From positions 1 to 33,086 of the forward strand of contig JAIYAE010000008.1 of NCBI GenBank assembly GCA_027489175.1: a stretch of DNA of 33,086 nucleotides. The letters are read 5' to 3'. The DNA comes from Rhodobacter sp. GTDB taxonomy: Bacteria; Pseudomonadota; Alphaproteobacteria; Rhodobacterales; Rhodobacteraceae. Positions 7,895-16,785 of this stretch are shown in pieces. The notes beneath the pieces were generated by a model. That model worked only from the letters and a program-made list of their open reading frames with translations. It made no database searches and was not told the DNA's origin. The translations under genes and the position numbers were made by a program. The stretch's first letter is position 1. Each line of letters opens with the position of its first letter.

Positions 7895-8634
7895 TGCCTT
7901 TTGACCTTGGCCCGGGCGCGCTGACCTGGCTTGGCGCGGCCTGCCTGATCGCCGGGTTCGTTCGGGGCTATTCGGGGTTCGGTTTTTCGGCGCTGCTGAT
8001 TGCGGCCTCAAGCCTTGTGACCAACCCGCTGAATTTCGTCGCCGTCGTGGTCATCCTTGAAACGGTCATGTCGCTTCAGGCCGCCAAGGGGGCCGGGCCG
8101 GATGTGGACTGGAAGCGGGTCTGGTGGCTTTTGGGCGGAGCGGCGATTGGGCTGCCCATCGGCCTTTGGATTCTGACCGGCGTCAGTGAGGATACCGCGC
8201 GGGCGGTGGTGTCGGGCTATGTCCTTCTGATGTGCGGGGTGCTGCTGGCAGGCTGGCGGCTGCGGGCCGAGGTTGCAGGCGCGGGGAACGGGGTCGCGGG
8301 CCTGGTCTCGGGCCTTGCCAACGCGCCGGGAATGGGGGGGCTGCCGGTTGCGGCCTTCTTTGCGGCGCAGCCGATGCCCGCAAACGTCTTCCGCGCCACT
8401 CTGATCGCCTATTTCCCGCTTCTCGATATCTACTCGGCGCCGCTTTACTGGTACGCGGGGCTGGTCAGCTGGGACACGCTTTGGGCCGCGCTGATCGCCC
8501 TGCCGCTGACGCTTTTGGGCAATTGGCTGGGGGGGCGGCACTTCTTTGGCACCGACCCGCAAGAATTTCGGCGCTTTGCCATCGTGCTGCTGGCGGGGCT
8601 TGCGCTTCTGGGTCTGGGGAAGGCGCTGATCTGA
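7894..8634 (+). CDS. tauE: TauE/SafE family (TSUP) membrane exporter
   Basis: Sulfite or sulfonate exporter of the TSUP family in the inner membrane. The 246-aa product is hydrophobic throughout, with about seven to eight predicted spans and the N-terminal family signature GFVRGYSGFGFSALL followed by a second-half repeat (GLANAPGMGGLPVAAFFAAQ). ATG overlaps the xsc TGA by one base and the gene's own TGA overlaps the ackA ATG, so translation is probably coupled. TauE and SafE are thought to remove sulfite or sulfoacetate made during sulfonate breakdown. Family members also transport other anions, so the substrate is inferred from the neighbours. Confidence 0.85.
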   Translation: MPFDLGPGALTWLGAACLIAGFVRGYSGFGFSALLIAASSLVTNPLNFVAVVVILETVMSLQAAKGAGPDVDWKRVWWLLGGAAIGLPIGLWILTGVSEDTARAVVSGYVLLMCGVLLAGWRLRAEVAGAGNGVAGLVSGLANAPGMGGLPVAAFFAAQPMPANVFRATLIAYFPLLDIYSAPLYWYAGLVSWDTLWAALIALPLTLLGNWLGGRHFFGTDPQEFRRFAIVLLAGLALLGLGKALI

Positions 8635-9710
8635 TGTTGCTGATTGTGAACGCCGGTTCCTCTTCGCTAAAGCTGGCAGTCTATGATGGGCCGAATCTGG
8701 TGGCGCGTGAGGCGGCAGAAGAGATCGGCAGCGATGGTCACGCCGCAGCCTTGGACGGCGCGCTGCGGCGGACGGGCATCCCGACCTCGGCCTTGCAGGG
8801 TGCCGCGCACCGGGTGGTGCATGGCGGGCCAAGGCTGACGGCGGCCTGCCGGATCACGCCGGACATCCACGCCGAAATCACCGCAGCCGTGCCCCTTGCC
8901 CCGCTGCATAACCCCGCGGCTTTGGTGGGAATTCAAGCCGTTGCGCGGCTGATGCCGGACCTGCCGCAATACGCCGTCTTCGACACCGCCTTTCACGCCA
9001 CGAACCCCGAGGTGGCCACGGCCTACGCCCTGCCATTTGCGGAGCGGGCACGGGGCATCCGTCGCTATGGCTTTCATGGGCTAAGCTACGCAGCCCTGGT
9101 GCGCATCCTGTCGGCCCGCGGGCCCCTGCCGCGGCGTCTTCTGGCCTGCCATCTGGGCAACGGCGCCTCGCTTTGCGCGATTGTGAACGGGCGTTCGGTT
9201 GCGACCACAATGGGCTATTCGCCCTTGGACGGGCTGACGATGGGCACACGGACCGGCCAGATCGACGGCAACGCTGTCCTGCGGCTGGTTGAGGATCACG
9301 GGCTGGACCGGGCCAAGACCATTCTGAACCGGGAAAGCGGGCTTCTGGGGCTTGGCGGGTCCAGCGACCTGCGCAGCCTGCATGCCGCCGGGACGCCCGA
9401 AGCGCAGTTCGCGCTGGAGCATTTCGCCTATTGGGCCGTGCGACATGCGGGCTCAATGGTGGCGGCGATGGGCGGTCTTGACGCGGTGGTCTTCACCGGC
9501 GGCATCGGTGAGAACGACGCCTGGATGCGGAAGGAAATCCTGTCCGGCCTTGCCTTTCTGGGAGTATCTTCCGACCCCGCCGCCAATGGCCGGAACGAAA
9601 CTACCTTGCACGATCCGACCAGCCATGTCGCTATCTGGATTGTGCCGGCGGACGAGGAGCGTCAGATTGCACTGGAGGCGCAAGCCGTCATCGCCGGGGA
9701 GGGCGCATGA
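8634..9710 (+). CDS. ackA: Acetate kinase
   Basis: Converts acetyl phosphate and ADP to acetate and ATP. The 358-aa product has the ASKHA-fold acetate kinase motifs: VNAGSSSLK at the N-terminus, HRVVHGG, FDTAFH, RYGFHGLSY, CHLGNGAS, TMGYSPLDGLTMGTR and FTGGIGEN. It is shorter than the usual roughly 400 aa but no core motif is missing. The start overlaps the TauE stop by one base. Placement right after xsc suggests it cashes in the acetyl phosphate made by Xsc as ATP; many taurine loci carry pta here instead. Stop and soeA start overlap by four bases (ATGA). Confidence 0.93.
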   Translation: MLLIVNAGSSSLKLAVYDGPNLVAREAAEEIGSDGHAAALDGALRRTGIPTSALQGAAHRVVHGGPRLTAACRITPDIHAEITAAVPLAPLHNPAALVGIQAVARLMPDLPQYAVFDTAFHATNPEVATAYALPFAERARGIRRYGFHGLSYAALVRILSARGPLPRRLLACHLGNGASLCAIVNGRSVATTMGYSPLDGLTMGTRTGQIDGNAVLRLVEDHGLDRAKTILNRESGLLGLGGSSDLRSLHAAGTPEAQFALEHFAYWAVRHAGSMVAAMGGLDAVVFTGGIGENDAWMRKEILSGLAFLGVSSDPAANGRNETTLHDPTSHVAIWIVPADEERQIALEAQAVIAGEGA

Positions 9711-12577
9711 ACGACCAGCCGAAGATTGACCTGTCGCGCCCCGTGTCGGACGAGATTCGCCAGACGACTTGCTACATGTGCGCCTGCCGCTGCGGGATCA
9801 ACGTGCACCTTAAGTCTGGGGTCGTCACGTATATTGAGGGCAACCGGGATCACCCGATCAACAAGGGTGTCCTTTGTGCCAAAGGCGCCTCCGGCATCAT
9901 GCAGGTCACCGCGCCAAGCCGCCTGAAAGCGCCGTTGCGGCGGGTGGGGCCACGCGGATCGGGCGCGTTCGAAGTGATCTCGTGGGAGGAGGCGCTGACG
10001 ACGGCGGTCTCCTGGATGAAACCCCTGCGCGAGACGGCGCCGGAGAAGCTTGCGTTCTTCACCGGGCGTGACCAGTCGCAATCCCTCACCGGCTGGTGGG
10101 CGCAGAACTTCGGCACGCCGAACTATGCCGCGCACGGGGGCTTTTGTTCGGTAAACATGGCAGCGGGGGGCATCTACACCATCGGCGGGGCTTTCTGGGA
10201 ATTCGGCCAGCCGGATTGGGAGCGGACGAAGCTGTTCGTCATGTTCGGCGTGGCCGAAGATCATGACTCGAACCCCATCAAGATCGGACTGGGCAAGCTG
10301 AAGGAACGCGGCGCGCGGGTGATCAGCATCAACCCGATCCGCACCGGCTATTCGGCGGTGGCGGATGACTGGATCGGGATCACGCCGGGCACCGATGGGT
10401 TGCTGATCCTGTCCCTGATCCATTGCCTCTTGGAGGCGGGGCAGGTCGACCTCGACTATCTGGCACAATGGACCAACGCGCCTTTGTTGGTGAACGGGGC
10501 GGAGGGGGCAGAGAAAGGCCTGTTCGTCCGCAATGCCGAAAGCCAGCCCTTCGTGATCGACAAGACGTCTGGTCACCCGGCACCCTGGGACGGGAAGGGC
10601 GTGCAGCCCGACCTTGGGGCCGAATGGCAGGGCAACCGGACGGTGTTCCGCCACATGGTCGAGGAATACCTGAAGCCGGACTATGCGCCCGAAGCGGTGG
10701 CCGCGCGCTGTGGCGTGACGGCGCTGCGCATCCGGCAGCTGGCGGCGGAACTGGCGGAGGTGGCCTTCGATCAGGCGATCACGCTTGACCGCCCCTGGAC
10801 GGATTTTCGCGGCAACAAGCACGCAGGCATGCCCGGCCGCCCGGTCAGCTTTCACGCGATGCGGGGGATTTCGGCCCATTCCAACGGCTTCCAGACCGCG
10901 CGGGCGCTGCATCTCCTCCAGATCATCCTTGGCGCGGTGGAAACGCCTGGCGGCTACCGGCTGAAACCGCCATACCCCAAGCCGATTGAGGCGCACCCGA
11001 CGCCGCATTTCGTGACCACGCCCGGCAAGCCCCTGACCGGTCCCCATCTCGGCTATGTCCGGGGGCCGGATGACCTGTGTCTTCTGCCCGACGGCTCCCC
11101 CGCCAGGATCGACAAGGCCTTCAGCTGGGAAAACCCGTTCTCGGCCCACGGCCTCATGCACATGCTGATCCCGAATGCCCATGCGGGCGATCCCTACCGG
11201 ATCGACACGTTGTTTCTCTACATGGCCAACATGGCGTGGAATTCATCCATGAACTCCGCCCGCGTGATGGAGATGCTGACCGAAACCGGCGCTGACGGCG
11301 AATACCTGATCCCCCGGATTATCTACTCCGACGCCTATGCCAGCGAGATGGTGGCCTTTGCCGACTTGATCCTGCCCGACACGACCTATCTGGAACGCCA
11401 CGACTGCATCAGCCTTCTTGACCGCCCGATCTCCGAACCTGACGCCGCAGGAGACGCGATCCGCTGGCCGGTGGTGGAGCCTGACCGCGAGGTGCGGTGC
11501 TTCCAGTCAGTGCTCCTCGACCTTGGGGCGCGGCTTGGGCTGCCGGGGATGGTGGCCGAGGATGGCAGCCCGAAGTTCAAGGACTATGCCGATTACATCG
11601 TGAACCACCAGCGCCGCCCGGGTGTCGGGCCGCTGATGGGCTTTCGCGGGGACGGCACCGCCACAGGACGCGGGGCGCCGAACCCTGAACAGATGGCAAG
11701 CTACATCGAAAACGGCGCGTTCCATCAGGCGCATGTGCCGGAAGAGGCGGCCTTCATGAAGCCCTGGAACGCCGCCTATCAGGATTGGGCGGTGAAGCTG
11801 GGCCTCTATGAGACGCCGCAGCCCTACCTCTTCAACATCTGGTCCGAGCCGATGCGCCGCTTCCAGCTGGCCGCCGAGGGCTTCGGTCCCCGCCAGCCGC
11901 CCGACCACCTGCGCGCGCGCCTCAAACAGGCGATGCACCCCCTGCCGATCTGGTACGCGCCTTTCGGGGACGAGGATGCGGCCTTCGGCTACACCGTCCA
12001 CGCGCTGACCCAGCGGCCGATGGACATGTACCACTCCTGGGGCAGCCAGAACGCCTGGCTGCGGCAGATCAGGGGGCGGAACTCCTTGTTTCTGCCGACA
12101 AAGATCTGGGAAGCGCAGGGGTTCATGGAGGGCGACTGGGCGCGAGTCTCCAGCCGCGCCGGTGTGATCACCGTGCCGGTCGCCCATATGGCAGCACTGA
12201 ACGAGAACACGGTCTGGACCTGGAATGCCATCGGCAAGCGGAAGGGGGCATGGGGCCTTGACGCGGACGCGCCAGAGGCGACAACGGGGTTTCTCTTGAA
12301 CCACCTGATATCGGAACTCCTGCCCGACAAGGCTGAGCATGGGGGCCATCGCCTGTCAAACTCTGACCCGATCACCGGTCAAGCGGCCTGGTTTGATTGC
12401 CGCGTGCGGGTGGAACGGGTCGCGGCCGAGGACCTTTCTCGCGACGAGGTGCAACCCGCTTTCGCCCCGCTTCCCGACCCCCCGCGCGCCGGCGGCGGGC
12501 GTGACAATTCTTCTGCGAAGAATTGGGCGCAGAATTTTCGCAGAAAATTCGTGGATGTCGAAGGGTCCGACCGATGA
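9707..12577 (+). CDS. soeA: Molybdopterin oxidoreductase, SoeA sulfite dehydrogenase catalytic subunit
   Basis: Catalytic subunit of the cytoplasmic, membrane-attached sulfite-oxidising enzyme, which oxidises sulfite to sulfate and passes electrons to SoeB. The 956-aa product is a DMSO-reductase-family Mo-bis-MGD protein. The N-terminal [4Fe-4S] ligands are C22, C25, C29 and C57; Cys147 in GGFCSVNM is a plausible Mo ligand (inference). The C-terminal molybdopterin-dinucleotide-binding domain covers roughly the last 150 residues. There is no Tat signal, which fits Soe and excludes periplasmic relatives such as PhsA or TtrA. Context decides the substrate: it sits directly after xsc, which makes sulfite, and is followed by soeB and soeC. 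The last about 17 residues before VDVEGSDR are encoded by a double palindrome (12506-12550), so the C-terminal tail may be an acquired addition. Confidence 0.88.
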   Translation: MNDQPKIDLSRPVSDEIRQTTCYMCACRCGINVHLKSGVVTYIEGNRDHPINKGVLCAKGASGIMQVTAPSRLKAPLRRVGPRGSGAFEVISWEEALTTAVSWMKPLRETAPEKLAFFTGRDQSQSLTGWWAQNFGTPNYAAHGGFCSVNMAAGGIYTIGGAFWEFGQPDWERTKLFVMFGVAEDHDSNPIKIGLGKLKERGARVISINPIRTGYSAVADDWIGITPGTDGLLILSLIHCLLEAGQVDLDYLAQWTNAPLLVNGAEGAEKGLFVRNAESQPFVIDKTSGHPAPWDGKGVQPDLGAEWQGNRTVFRHMVEEYLKPDYAPEAVAARCGVTALRIRQLAAELAEVAFDQAITLDRPWTDFRGNKHAGMPGRPVSFHAMRGISAHSNGFQTARALHLLQIILGAVETPGGYRLKPPYPKPIEAHPTPHFVTTPGKPLTGPHLGYVRGPDDLCLLPDGSPARIDKAFSWENPFSAHGLMHMLIPNAHAGDPYRIDTLFLYMANMAWNSSMNSARVMEMLTETGADGEYLIPRIIYSDAYASEMVAFADLILPDTTYLERHDCISLLDRPISEPDAAGDAIRWPVVEPDREVRCFQSVLLDLGARLGLPGMVAEDGSPKFKDYADYIVNHQRRPGVGPLMGFRGDGTATGRGAPNPEQMASYIENGAFHQAHVPEEAAFMKPWNAAYQDWAVKLGLYETPQPYLFNIWSEPMRRFQLAAEGFGPRQPPDHLRARLKQAMHPLPIWYAPFGDEDAAFGYTVHALTQRPMDMYHSWGSQNAWLRQIRGRNSLFLPTKIWEAQGFMEGDWARVSSRAGVITVPVAHMAALNENTVWTWNAIGKRKGAWGLDADAPEATTGFLLNHLISELLPDKAEHGGHRLSNSDPITGQAAWFDCRVRVERVAAEDLSRDEVQPAFAPLPDPPRAGGGRDNSSAKNWAQNFRRKFVDVEGSDR
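12506..12550. repeat. Double palindrome inside the 3' end of soeA
   Basis: Two adjacent perfect hairpins: AATTCTTC / GAAGAATT with a TGC loop (12506-12524) and GAATTTTC / GAAAATTC with a GCA loop (12532-12550). The A/T content stands out against the surrounding GC-rich DNA. They are read in frame as part of SoeA and end 23 nt before the soeB start. They look like a dispersed palindromic repeat; a genome search would show this. Confidence 0.75.
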
Positions 12578-13308
12578 CCGCCCTGCCGCAAACCACAGAC
12601 CGCAAACTGGGCCTCGTGATCGACCTGGACACTTGCGTTGGCTGTCAGGCCTGCGTGACCGCCTGCAAGGGCTGGAACGACCAGGGCGGCGGCCTTTCCG
12701 ACCAGGACCCCTATGGTGCGGATCCCTCGGGCACCTTCCTCAACCGCGTTCATTCCTATCAGGTCGCAGTCCCCGACGCCCCGCCGCAGATCGTGAACTT
12801 CCCGCGCTCCTGCCTGCATTGCGAAGATGCGCCTTGCGTGACCGTCTGCCCGACAGGGGCCAGCTACAAACGCGCTGAAGACGGGATCGTGCTGGTCAAC
12901 CCCGACAGTTGCATCGGCTGCGGCCTTTGCGCCTGGGCCTGCCCCTATGGCGCGCGCGAGATGGATGCCGATCAAGGTGTGATGAAGAAATGCACCCTCT
13001 GTGTCGACCGGATCTACAATGACACGCTGCCCGAGGAAGACCGCGAACCCGCCTGCGTGCGCACCTGCCCGACGAACGCCCGGCATTTCGGCGACTTCGC
13101 GGACCCTGACAGCAAGGTGTCAAAGCTGGTGGCCGCGCGCGGCGGCTATGACCTCATGCCGGATATGGGGACCAAGCCCACGAACAAATACCTTGCCCCC
13201 CGCAAGAAGGGCCCGGGCGAGGCGAGCCTCTTGGCCCCCCTTCTTGACATCAAGGCCACCGGGGTTGCCGGGTGGCTGGACAAGATGCTGGGGAAGCTGC
13301 CCGGATGA
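12574..13308 (+). CDS. soeB: SoeB iron-sulfur subunit (DmsB-like four-cluster ferredoxin)
   Basis: Electron-transfer subunit linking SoeA to the membrane subunit. The 244-aa product carries four cysteine clusters: CVGCQACVTAC near the N-terminus, CLHCEDAPCVTVCP, CIGCGLCAWACP, and CTLCVDRI with the later CVRTCP. This is the DmsB/PsrB arrangement for four [4Fe-4S] clusters. No signal peptide is present. ATG overlaps the soeA stop by four bases, with AAGGG 8 nt upstream; the longer frame from 12523 would translate part of the palindrome and is rejected. The 3' end overlaps soeC by four bases. Confidence 0.92.
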   Translation: MTALPQTTDRKLGLVIDLDTCVGCQACVTACKGWNDQGGGLSDQDPYGADPSGTFLNRVHSYQVAVPDAPPQIVNFPRSCLHCEDAPCVTVCPTGASYKRAEDGIVLVNPDSCIGCGLCAWACPYGAREMDADQGVMKKCTLCVDRIYNDTLPEEDREPACVRTCPTNARHFGDFADPDSKVSKLVAARGGYDLMPDMGTKPTNKYLAPRKKGPGEASLLAPLLDIKATGVAGWLDKMLGKLPG

Positions 13309-14177
13309 ACCCCGCACCCTCCGTCATCCTGTTTTCCACCCTCTCGGGCCTCGGCTTCGGGTTTCTGGCCTTTCTGGGTTTCGGGGTGCTGGTCCCGTCC
13401 GGCTGGGCGGCGTTCTTCCTGTGGGGCCTTGGCTACGGGTTGGCCGTCGCGGGATTGCTGGCCGCCACGTTCCACCTTGGCAACCCGAAGAACGGCCTGA
13501 AAGCCTTCAGCCAATGGCGCACCAGCTGGCTAAGCCGGGAGGCCTGGGCTTCGGTCGGCACGCTTCTCCTGCTGGCCCCGGTGGCGCTGTCGGACTGGCT
13601 GGGCCTTGGCCTGCCACGGACCTTTGGCTGGCCGGGTGCGGCGTTGGCGCTGGGCACGGTCTTCACCACCGGCATGATCTATGCCCAGATCAAGGCCGTC
13701 CCACGCTGGCACCATTGGCTGACGCCGGTGATGTTCCTGACCTTTGCCCTTGCAGGCGGGGCGCTTCTGGCGGGGTCGGCGCTGGCCCCCTTGGCGCTCG
13801 TCGTGGCGGGTGGGGTGCTTCTGGCCCTCTGGCGCGTTGGTGACGGGGCTTTCGCGCGGGCCGGGCAGACGATGGGCACGGCCACGGGGCTGGACCGGAT
13901 CGGGACACCTTGGGTGTTCGAACCGGCCCATACCGCCGGCAACTACCTTCTGCGTGAGATGATCCATCTCGTCGGGCGCAAGCATGCGCAGAAACTGCGC
14001 TGGATCGCGCTGACCCTGGCCGCGATCCTGCCGGCGCTGGTTCTTTTGCTGCCGCTGGGCTGGCCCGGGCTGGCGCTGGCGGCGGTCCTGCATCTGGCGG
14101 GGGTCTTGGCCGCCCGCTGGCTCTTCTTTGCCGAGGCCGAGCATGTCGTGGGCCTTTACTACGGCGCGCGGGGGTGA
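13305..14177 (+). CDS. soeC: SoeC membrane anchor (DmsC/NrfD-like)
   Basis: Membrane subunit expected to anchor SoeAB to the inner face of the cytoplasmic membrane and pass electrons to quinone. The 290-aa product has about eight hydrophobic spans starting at residue 6 and the DmsC-type loop HLGNPKNGLKAFSQWRTSWLSRE after the second span. ATG overlaps the soeB stop by four bases. Together with soeAB it completes an operon that begins at xsc. No haem-ligand pattern was assigned. Confidence 0.9.
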   Translation: MNPAPSVILFSTLSGLGFGFLAFLGFGVLVPSGWAAFFLWGLGYGLAVAGLLAATFHLGNPKNGLKAFSQWRTSWLSREAWASVGTLLLLAPVALSDWLGLGLPRTFGWPGAALALGTVFTTGMIYAQIKAVPRWHHWLTPVMFLTFALAGGALLAGSALAPLALVVAGGVLLALWRVGDGAFARAGQTMGTATGLDRIGTPWVFEPAHTAGNYLLREMIHLVGRKHAQKLRWIALTLAAILPALVLLLPLGWPGLALAAVLHLAGVLAARWLFFAEAEHVVGLYYGARG

Positions 14178-14189
14178 TCCCTTGCGCGG

Positions 14190-15533
14190 ATGAGCCCGTT
14201 CAAGCGCTATGACATCCGTGGCCGTCTGGGGATTGACCTGGATGAGGGCACCGCCCACCGCATCGCCGGCGCCTTTGCGCGCGTGACTGGGGCGGATGCC
14301 GTGGTGCTGGCGCGCGACTGCCGCGAAAGCTCACCCAGCTTGGCCAATGCGGTGGCGGCAGGGCTGATGGCGCAAGGGGTGCGGGTCCTTGACCTTGGCC
14401 TTGCCGGAACCGAGGAGATGTATTTCGCCACGGCCCATCTGGGGGCTGGGGGCGGGATCATGGTCACCGCCTCGCACAACCCTGCGGATTACAACGGGAT
14501 GAAGCTGGTCGGGCCGGGCGCCGTGCCGCTGGAAGACACCGCCTTTGCGCAAGTGAAGGCGCTTGCCGACGCCGACCCTGACCGATTGCCCGGCGGCAGC
14601 ATTCAGGATGCCAGCGGTACGCGCGCCGCCTATGTGGCGCGTGTGGCAGCCCTGGTCGGGCCGGTCGGGCCGCTGCGGGTGCTGGTGAATTCCGGCAACG
14701 GGGCAGCGGGTCCGACTTTGGACGCGCTGGCAGAGGGGCTTGCCCGGAACGGCGCGCAGTTGGACCTTTTCCGCATGCACCACGCTCCGGACGGGGGGTT
14801 TCCGAACGGCATCCCCAACCCTTTGCTACCGGAAAACCGACCCGCAACCGAAGCTGCGGTCCAAGCGGCCAAGGCCGACATGGGCGTGGCCTTCGACGGT
14901 GACTTTGACCGCTGCTTCCTGTTCGACGGGCAGGGCGGTTTCCTGGACGGGGAACATGTCGTGGCCCTTTTGGCCCGGGCGCAACTGGCGCTGCATCCGG
15001 GGGCTGCAATCGTGCACGACCCCCGGGTGATCTGGGCGGTCGAGGATGCAGTGCGCCAAGGTGGCGGTCGGTCGGTTCTGGCGCCGACCGGTCATGTCTT
15101 TCTCAAGGCCGCGATGCGCGACAGTGGCGCGGTCTACGGCGGAGAGCTGTCCGCCCACCACTACTTTCGCGATTTCATGGCCTGCGACAGCGGCATGATC
15201 CCCTGGCTGCTGGTCGCTGGCCTGATGACCCGCAGCGGCCGCAGCCTTGCCGACCTTGCCGCGTCCTTGCGCCGCAACTTCCCGTCCTCGGGTGAGATCA
15301 ACTTCACCGTTCCCGACACCGCCGCGATGGTGGCGCGGGTGCGTGCAGCGCTGGGGCCAAAGGCCCGGGCAGAGGACTGGACCGATGGCCTCGCGCTCGA
15401 CTTTGGCGATTGGCGGCTGAACCTGAGGGCGTCGAATACCGAACCGCTCCTCCGCCTGAACGTCGAGGCGCGGGGGGATGCCGGGCTGGTGGCGGAAGGC
15501 GTGGCCAAGGTGCGGGCGCTGATCACCGGGTGA
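14190..15533 (+). CDS. Phosphomannomutase/phosphoglucomutase
   Basis: Interconverts hexose 6- and 1-phosphates (mannose and possibly glucose) for nucleotide-sugar and surface polysaccharide synthesis. The 447-aa product has the alpha-D-phosphohexomutase motifs in order: N-terminal FKRYDIRG, phosphoserine S95 in TASHNPADYNGMK, metal loop FDGDFDR (Asp 236, 238, 240), sugar loop GGELSAHH, and phosphate loop RASNTEPLLRLN. Motif details are closest to the CpsG/ManB branch. It starts 12 nt after soeC and may be co-transcribed, though no metabolic link with sulfite oxidation is obvious. The symbol is left blank because manB, cpsG and algC are not separable here. Confidence 0.9.
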   Translation: MSPFKRYDIRGRLGIDLDEGTAHRIAGAFARVTGADAVVLARDCRESSPSLANAVAAGLMAQGVRVLDLGLAGTEEMYFATAHLGAGGGIMVTASHNPADYNGMKLVGPGAVPLEDTAFAQVKALADADPDRLPGGSIQDASGTRAAYVARVAALVGPVGPLRVLVNSGNGAAGPTLDALAEGLARNGAQLDLFRMHHAPDGGFPNGIPNPLLPENRPATEAAVQAAKADMGVAFDGDFDRCFLFDGQGGFLDGEHVVALLARAQLALHPGAAIVHDPRVIWAVEDAVRQGGGRSVLAPTGHVFLKAAMRDSGAVYGGELSAHHYFRDFMACDSGMIPWLLVAGLMTRSGRSLADLAASLRRNFPSSGEINFTVPDTAAMVARVRAALGPKARAEDWTDGLALDFGDWRLNLRASNTEPLLRLNVEARGDAGLVAEGVAKVRALITG

Positions 15534-15674
15534 TTCATGCGCCGCCGCTTTCTTGGGCGGTTTGCCTGGAAAGCGTGCGCCTGTGGGCCATCCCTTCCCC
15601 TGCTGATCCGCCAGTCCCGGGGCGTCATTGTCATCCCCCGCCAACCGCGCGGAAAGTCAGCGCCAGGGGGCCAA

Positions 15675-16463
15675 ATGACCGCATTCCAGCCGATTGAGAC
15701 GATGCAGCGCGCCAAGGGTGAAGCCCTGGTGACGCTTGACGCAGATCGCCTGGTCCGGCTGCGCACCGAAGGCTCGGCCAAGGCGATCCTGCCTGAAGGC
15801 GCACAGGGGCGCGAGGTGGTGTTCCTGAACACTTCCGGCGGGCTGACCTCGGGCGATCATTTGCGCTTCGCGCTGGAGATGTCGGGCCGCGCGGTGGCCA
15901 CGACCCAGACGGCGGAACGCGCCTACAAGGCCACCGGACTGCCCGCCCGCATGGATGTGCGGCTGACCGTCGGGACGGGCGGCTGGCTGGACTGGCTGCC
16001 GCAGGAAACCATCCTTTTTGACCGCGCCGCGCTCGACCGCCGCACCGTCATCGACCTTGCCCCCAGTGCGGGCTGTCTGGCACTGGAGGCGGTCGTGCTT
16101 GGCCGTGCAGCCATGGGCGAAACCCTAGCCGAGGTCCGGTTTCGTGACCGGCGCGAGATCCGTATCGACGGCCAGCCCTTCTGGATCGACCCTCTGGCGC
16201 TGGACGCCTCGGCGCTGGGCGGACATGCCACACTGCAAGGCGCACGCGCCTTCGCCAGCATCGTGATGACAGGCGAGGCCCCGCTTGACCCCCTGCGCGC
16301 CGTGCTGGATGAACCCGGCGTGACCGGGGCCGCCAGCGCCTTTGCGGGCCGCACGGTGCTTCGCCTTCTGGCAGCTGATGGCTGGCCTATGCGCCGCCAG
16401 ATCATCCGCATCCTTCACATCCTGCGCCAGGGCCGCCCCCTGCCGCGCGTCTGGCAGATCTGA
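15675..16463 (+). CDS. ureD: Urease accessory protein UreD
   Basis: Scaffold of the UreDFG complex that loads nickel into apo-urease. The 262-aa product shows QRAKGEA near the N-terminus, [22 protein letters not shown] and [11 protein letters not shown], all typical of UreD/UreH. ATG 15675 is chosen because AGGGGG lies 5 nt upstream and the family pattern begins just after it; the frame is open to ATG 15537 but that 46-residue extension resembles nothing in the family. First gene of the urease cluster, 8 nt before ureA. The 141-nt gap after the phosphomannomutase probably holds the urease promoter, but I see no clear sigma-70 hexamers. Confidence 0.92.
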   Translation: MTAFQPIETMQRAKGEALVTLDADRLVRLRTEGSAKAILPEGAQGREVVFLNTSGGLTSGDHLRFALEMSGRAVATTQTAERAYKATGLPARMDVRLTVGTGGWLDWLPQETILFDRAALDRRTVIDLAPSAGCLALEAVVLGRAAMGETLAEVRFRDRREIRIDGQPFWIDPLALDASALGGHATLQGARAFASIVMTGEAPLDPLRAVLDEPGVTGAASAFAGRTVLRLLAADGWPMRRQIIRILHILRQGRPLPRVWQI

Positions 16464-16470
16464 GGCCCAA

Positions 16471-16773
16471 ATGAACCTGACCCCGCGTGAGAAAGACAAA
16501 CTTCTGGTCAGCCTGGCCGCCATGGTCGCCCGTGGTCGGCTGGCGCGGGGCGTGAAGCTGAACCACCCCGAAGCCATTGCGCTGATTACCGATTTCGTCG
16601 TCGAAGGCGCCCGCGACGGCCGGTCCGTCGCCGATCTGATGGAGGCAGGCGCCCATGTCATCACTGCCGAGCAGTGCATGGATGGGATCCCGTCGATGAT
16701 CCATTCGGTGCAGGTCGAGGCGACGTTCCCCGACGGCACCAAGCTTGTCACCGTCCACCACCCCATCCGCTGA
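16471..16773 (+). CDS. ureA: Urease gamma subunit
   Basis: Structural subunit of the nickel urease that hydrolyses urea to ammonia and carbamate. It is exactly 100 aa, the standard UreA length. It begins [12 protein letters not shown] and contains [19 protein letters not shown] and the [12 protein letters not shown] end, all hallmarks of the family. GAGG precedes the ATG. A nickel transporter gene sits between ureA and ureB. Confidence 0.97.
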   Translation: MNLTPREKDKLLVSLAAMVARGRLARGVKLNHPEAIALITDFVVEGARDGRSVADLMEAGAHVITAEQCMDGIPSMIHSVQVEATFPDGTKLVTVHHPIR

Positions 16774-16785
16774 AAGGACCGCCCG

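Noticed and set aside
15537..15674. Longer UreD start adding 46 residues
   Set aside because: The extension resembles no UreD and ATG 15675 has a better ribosome site.
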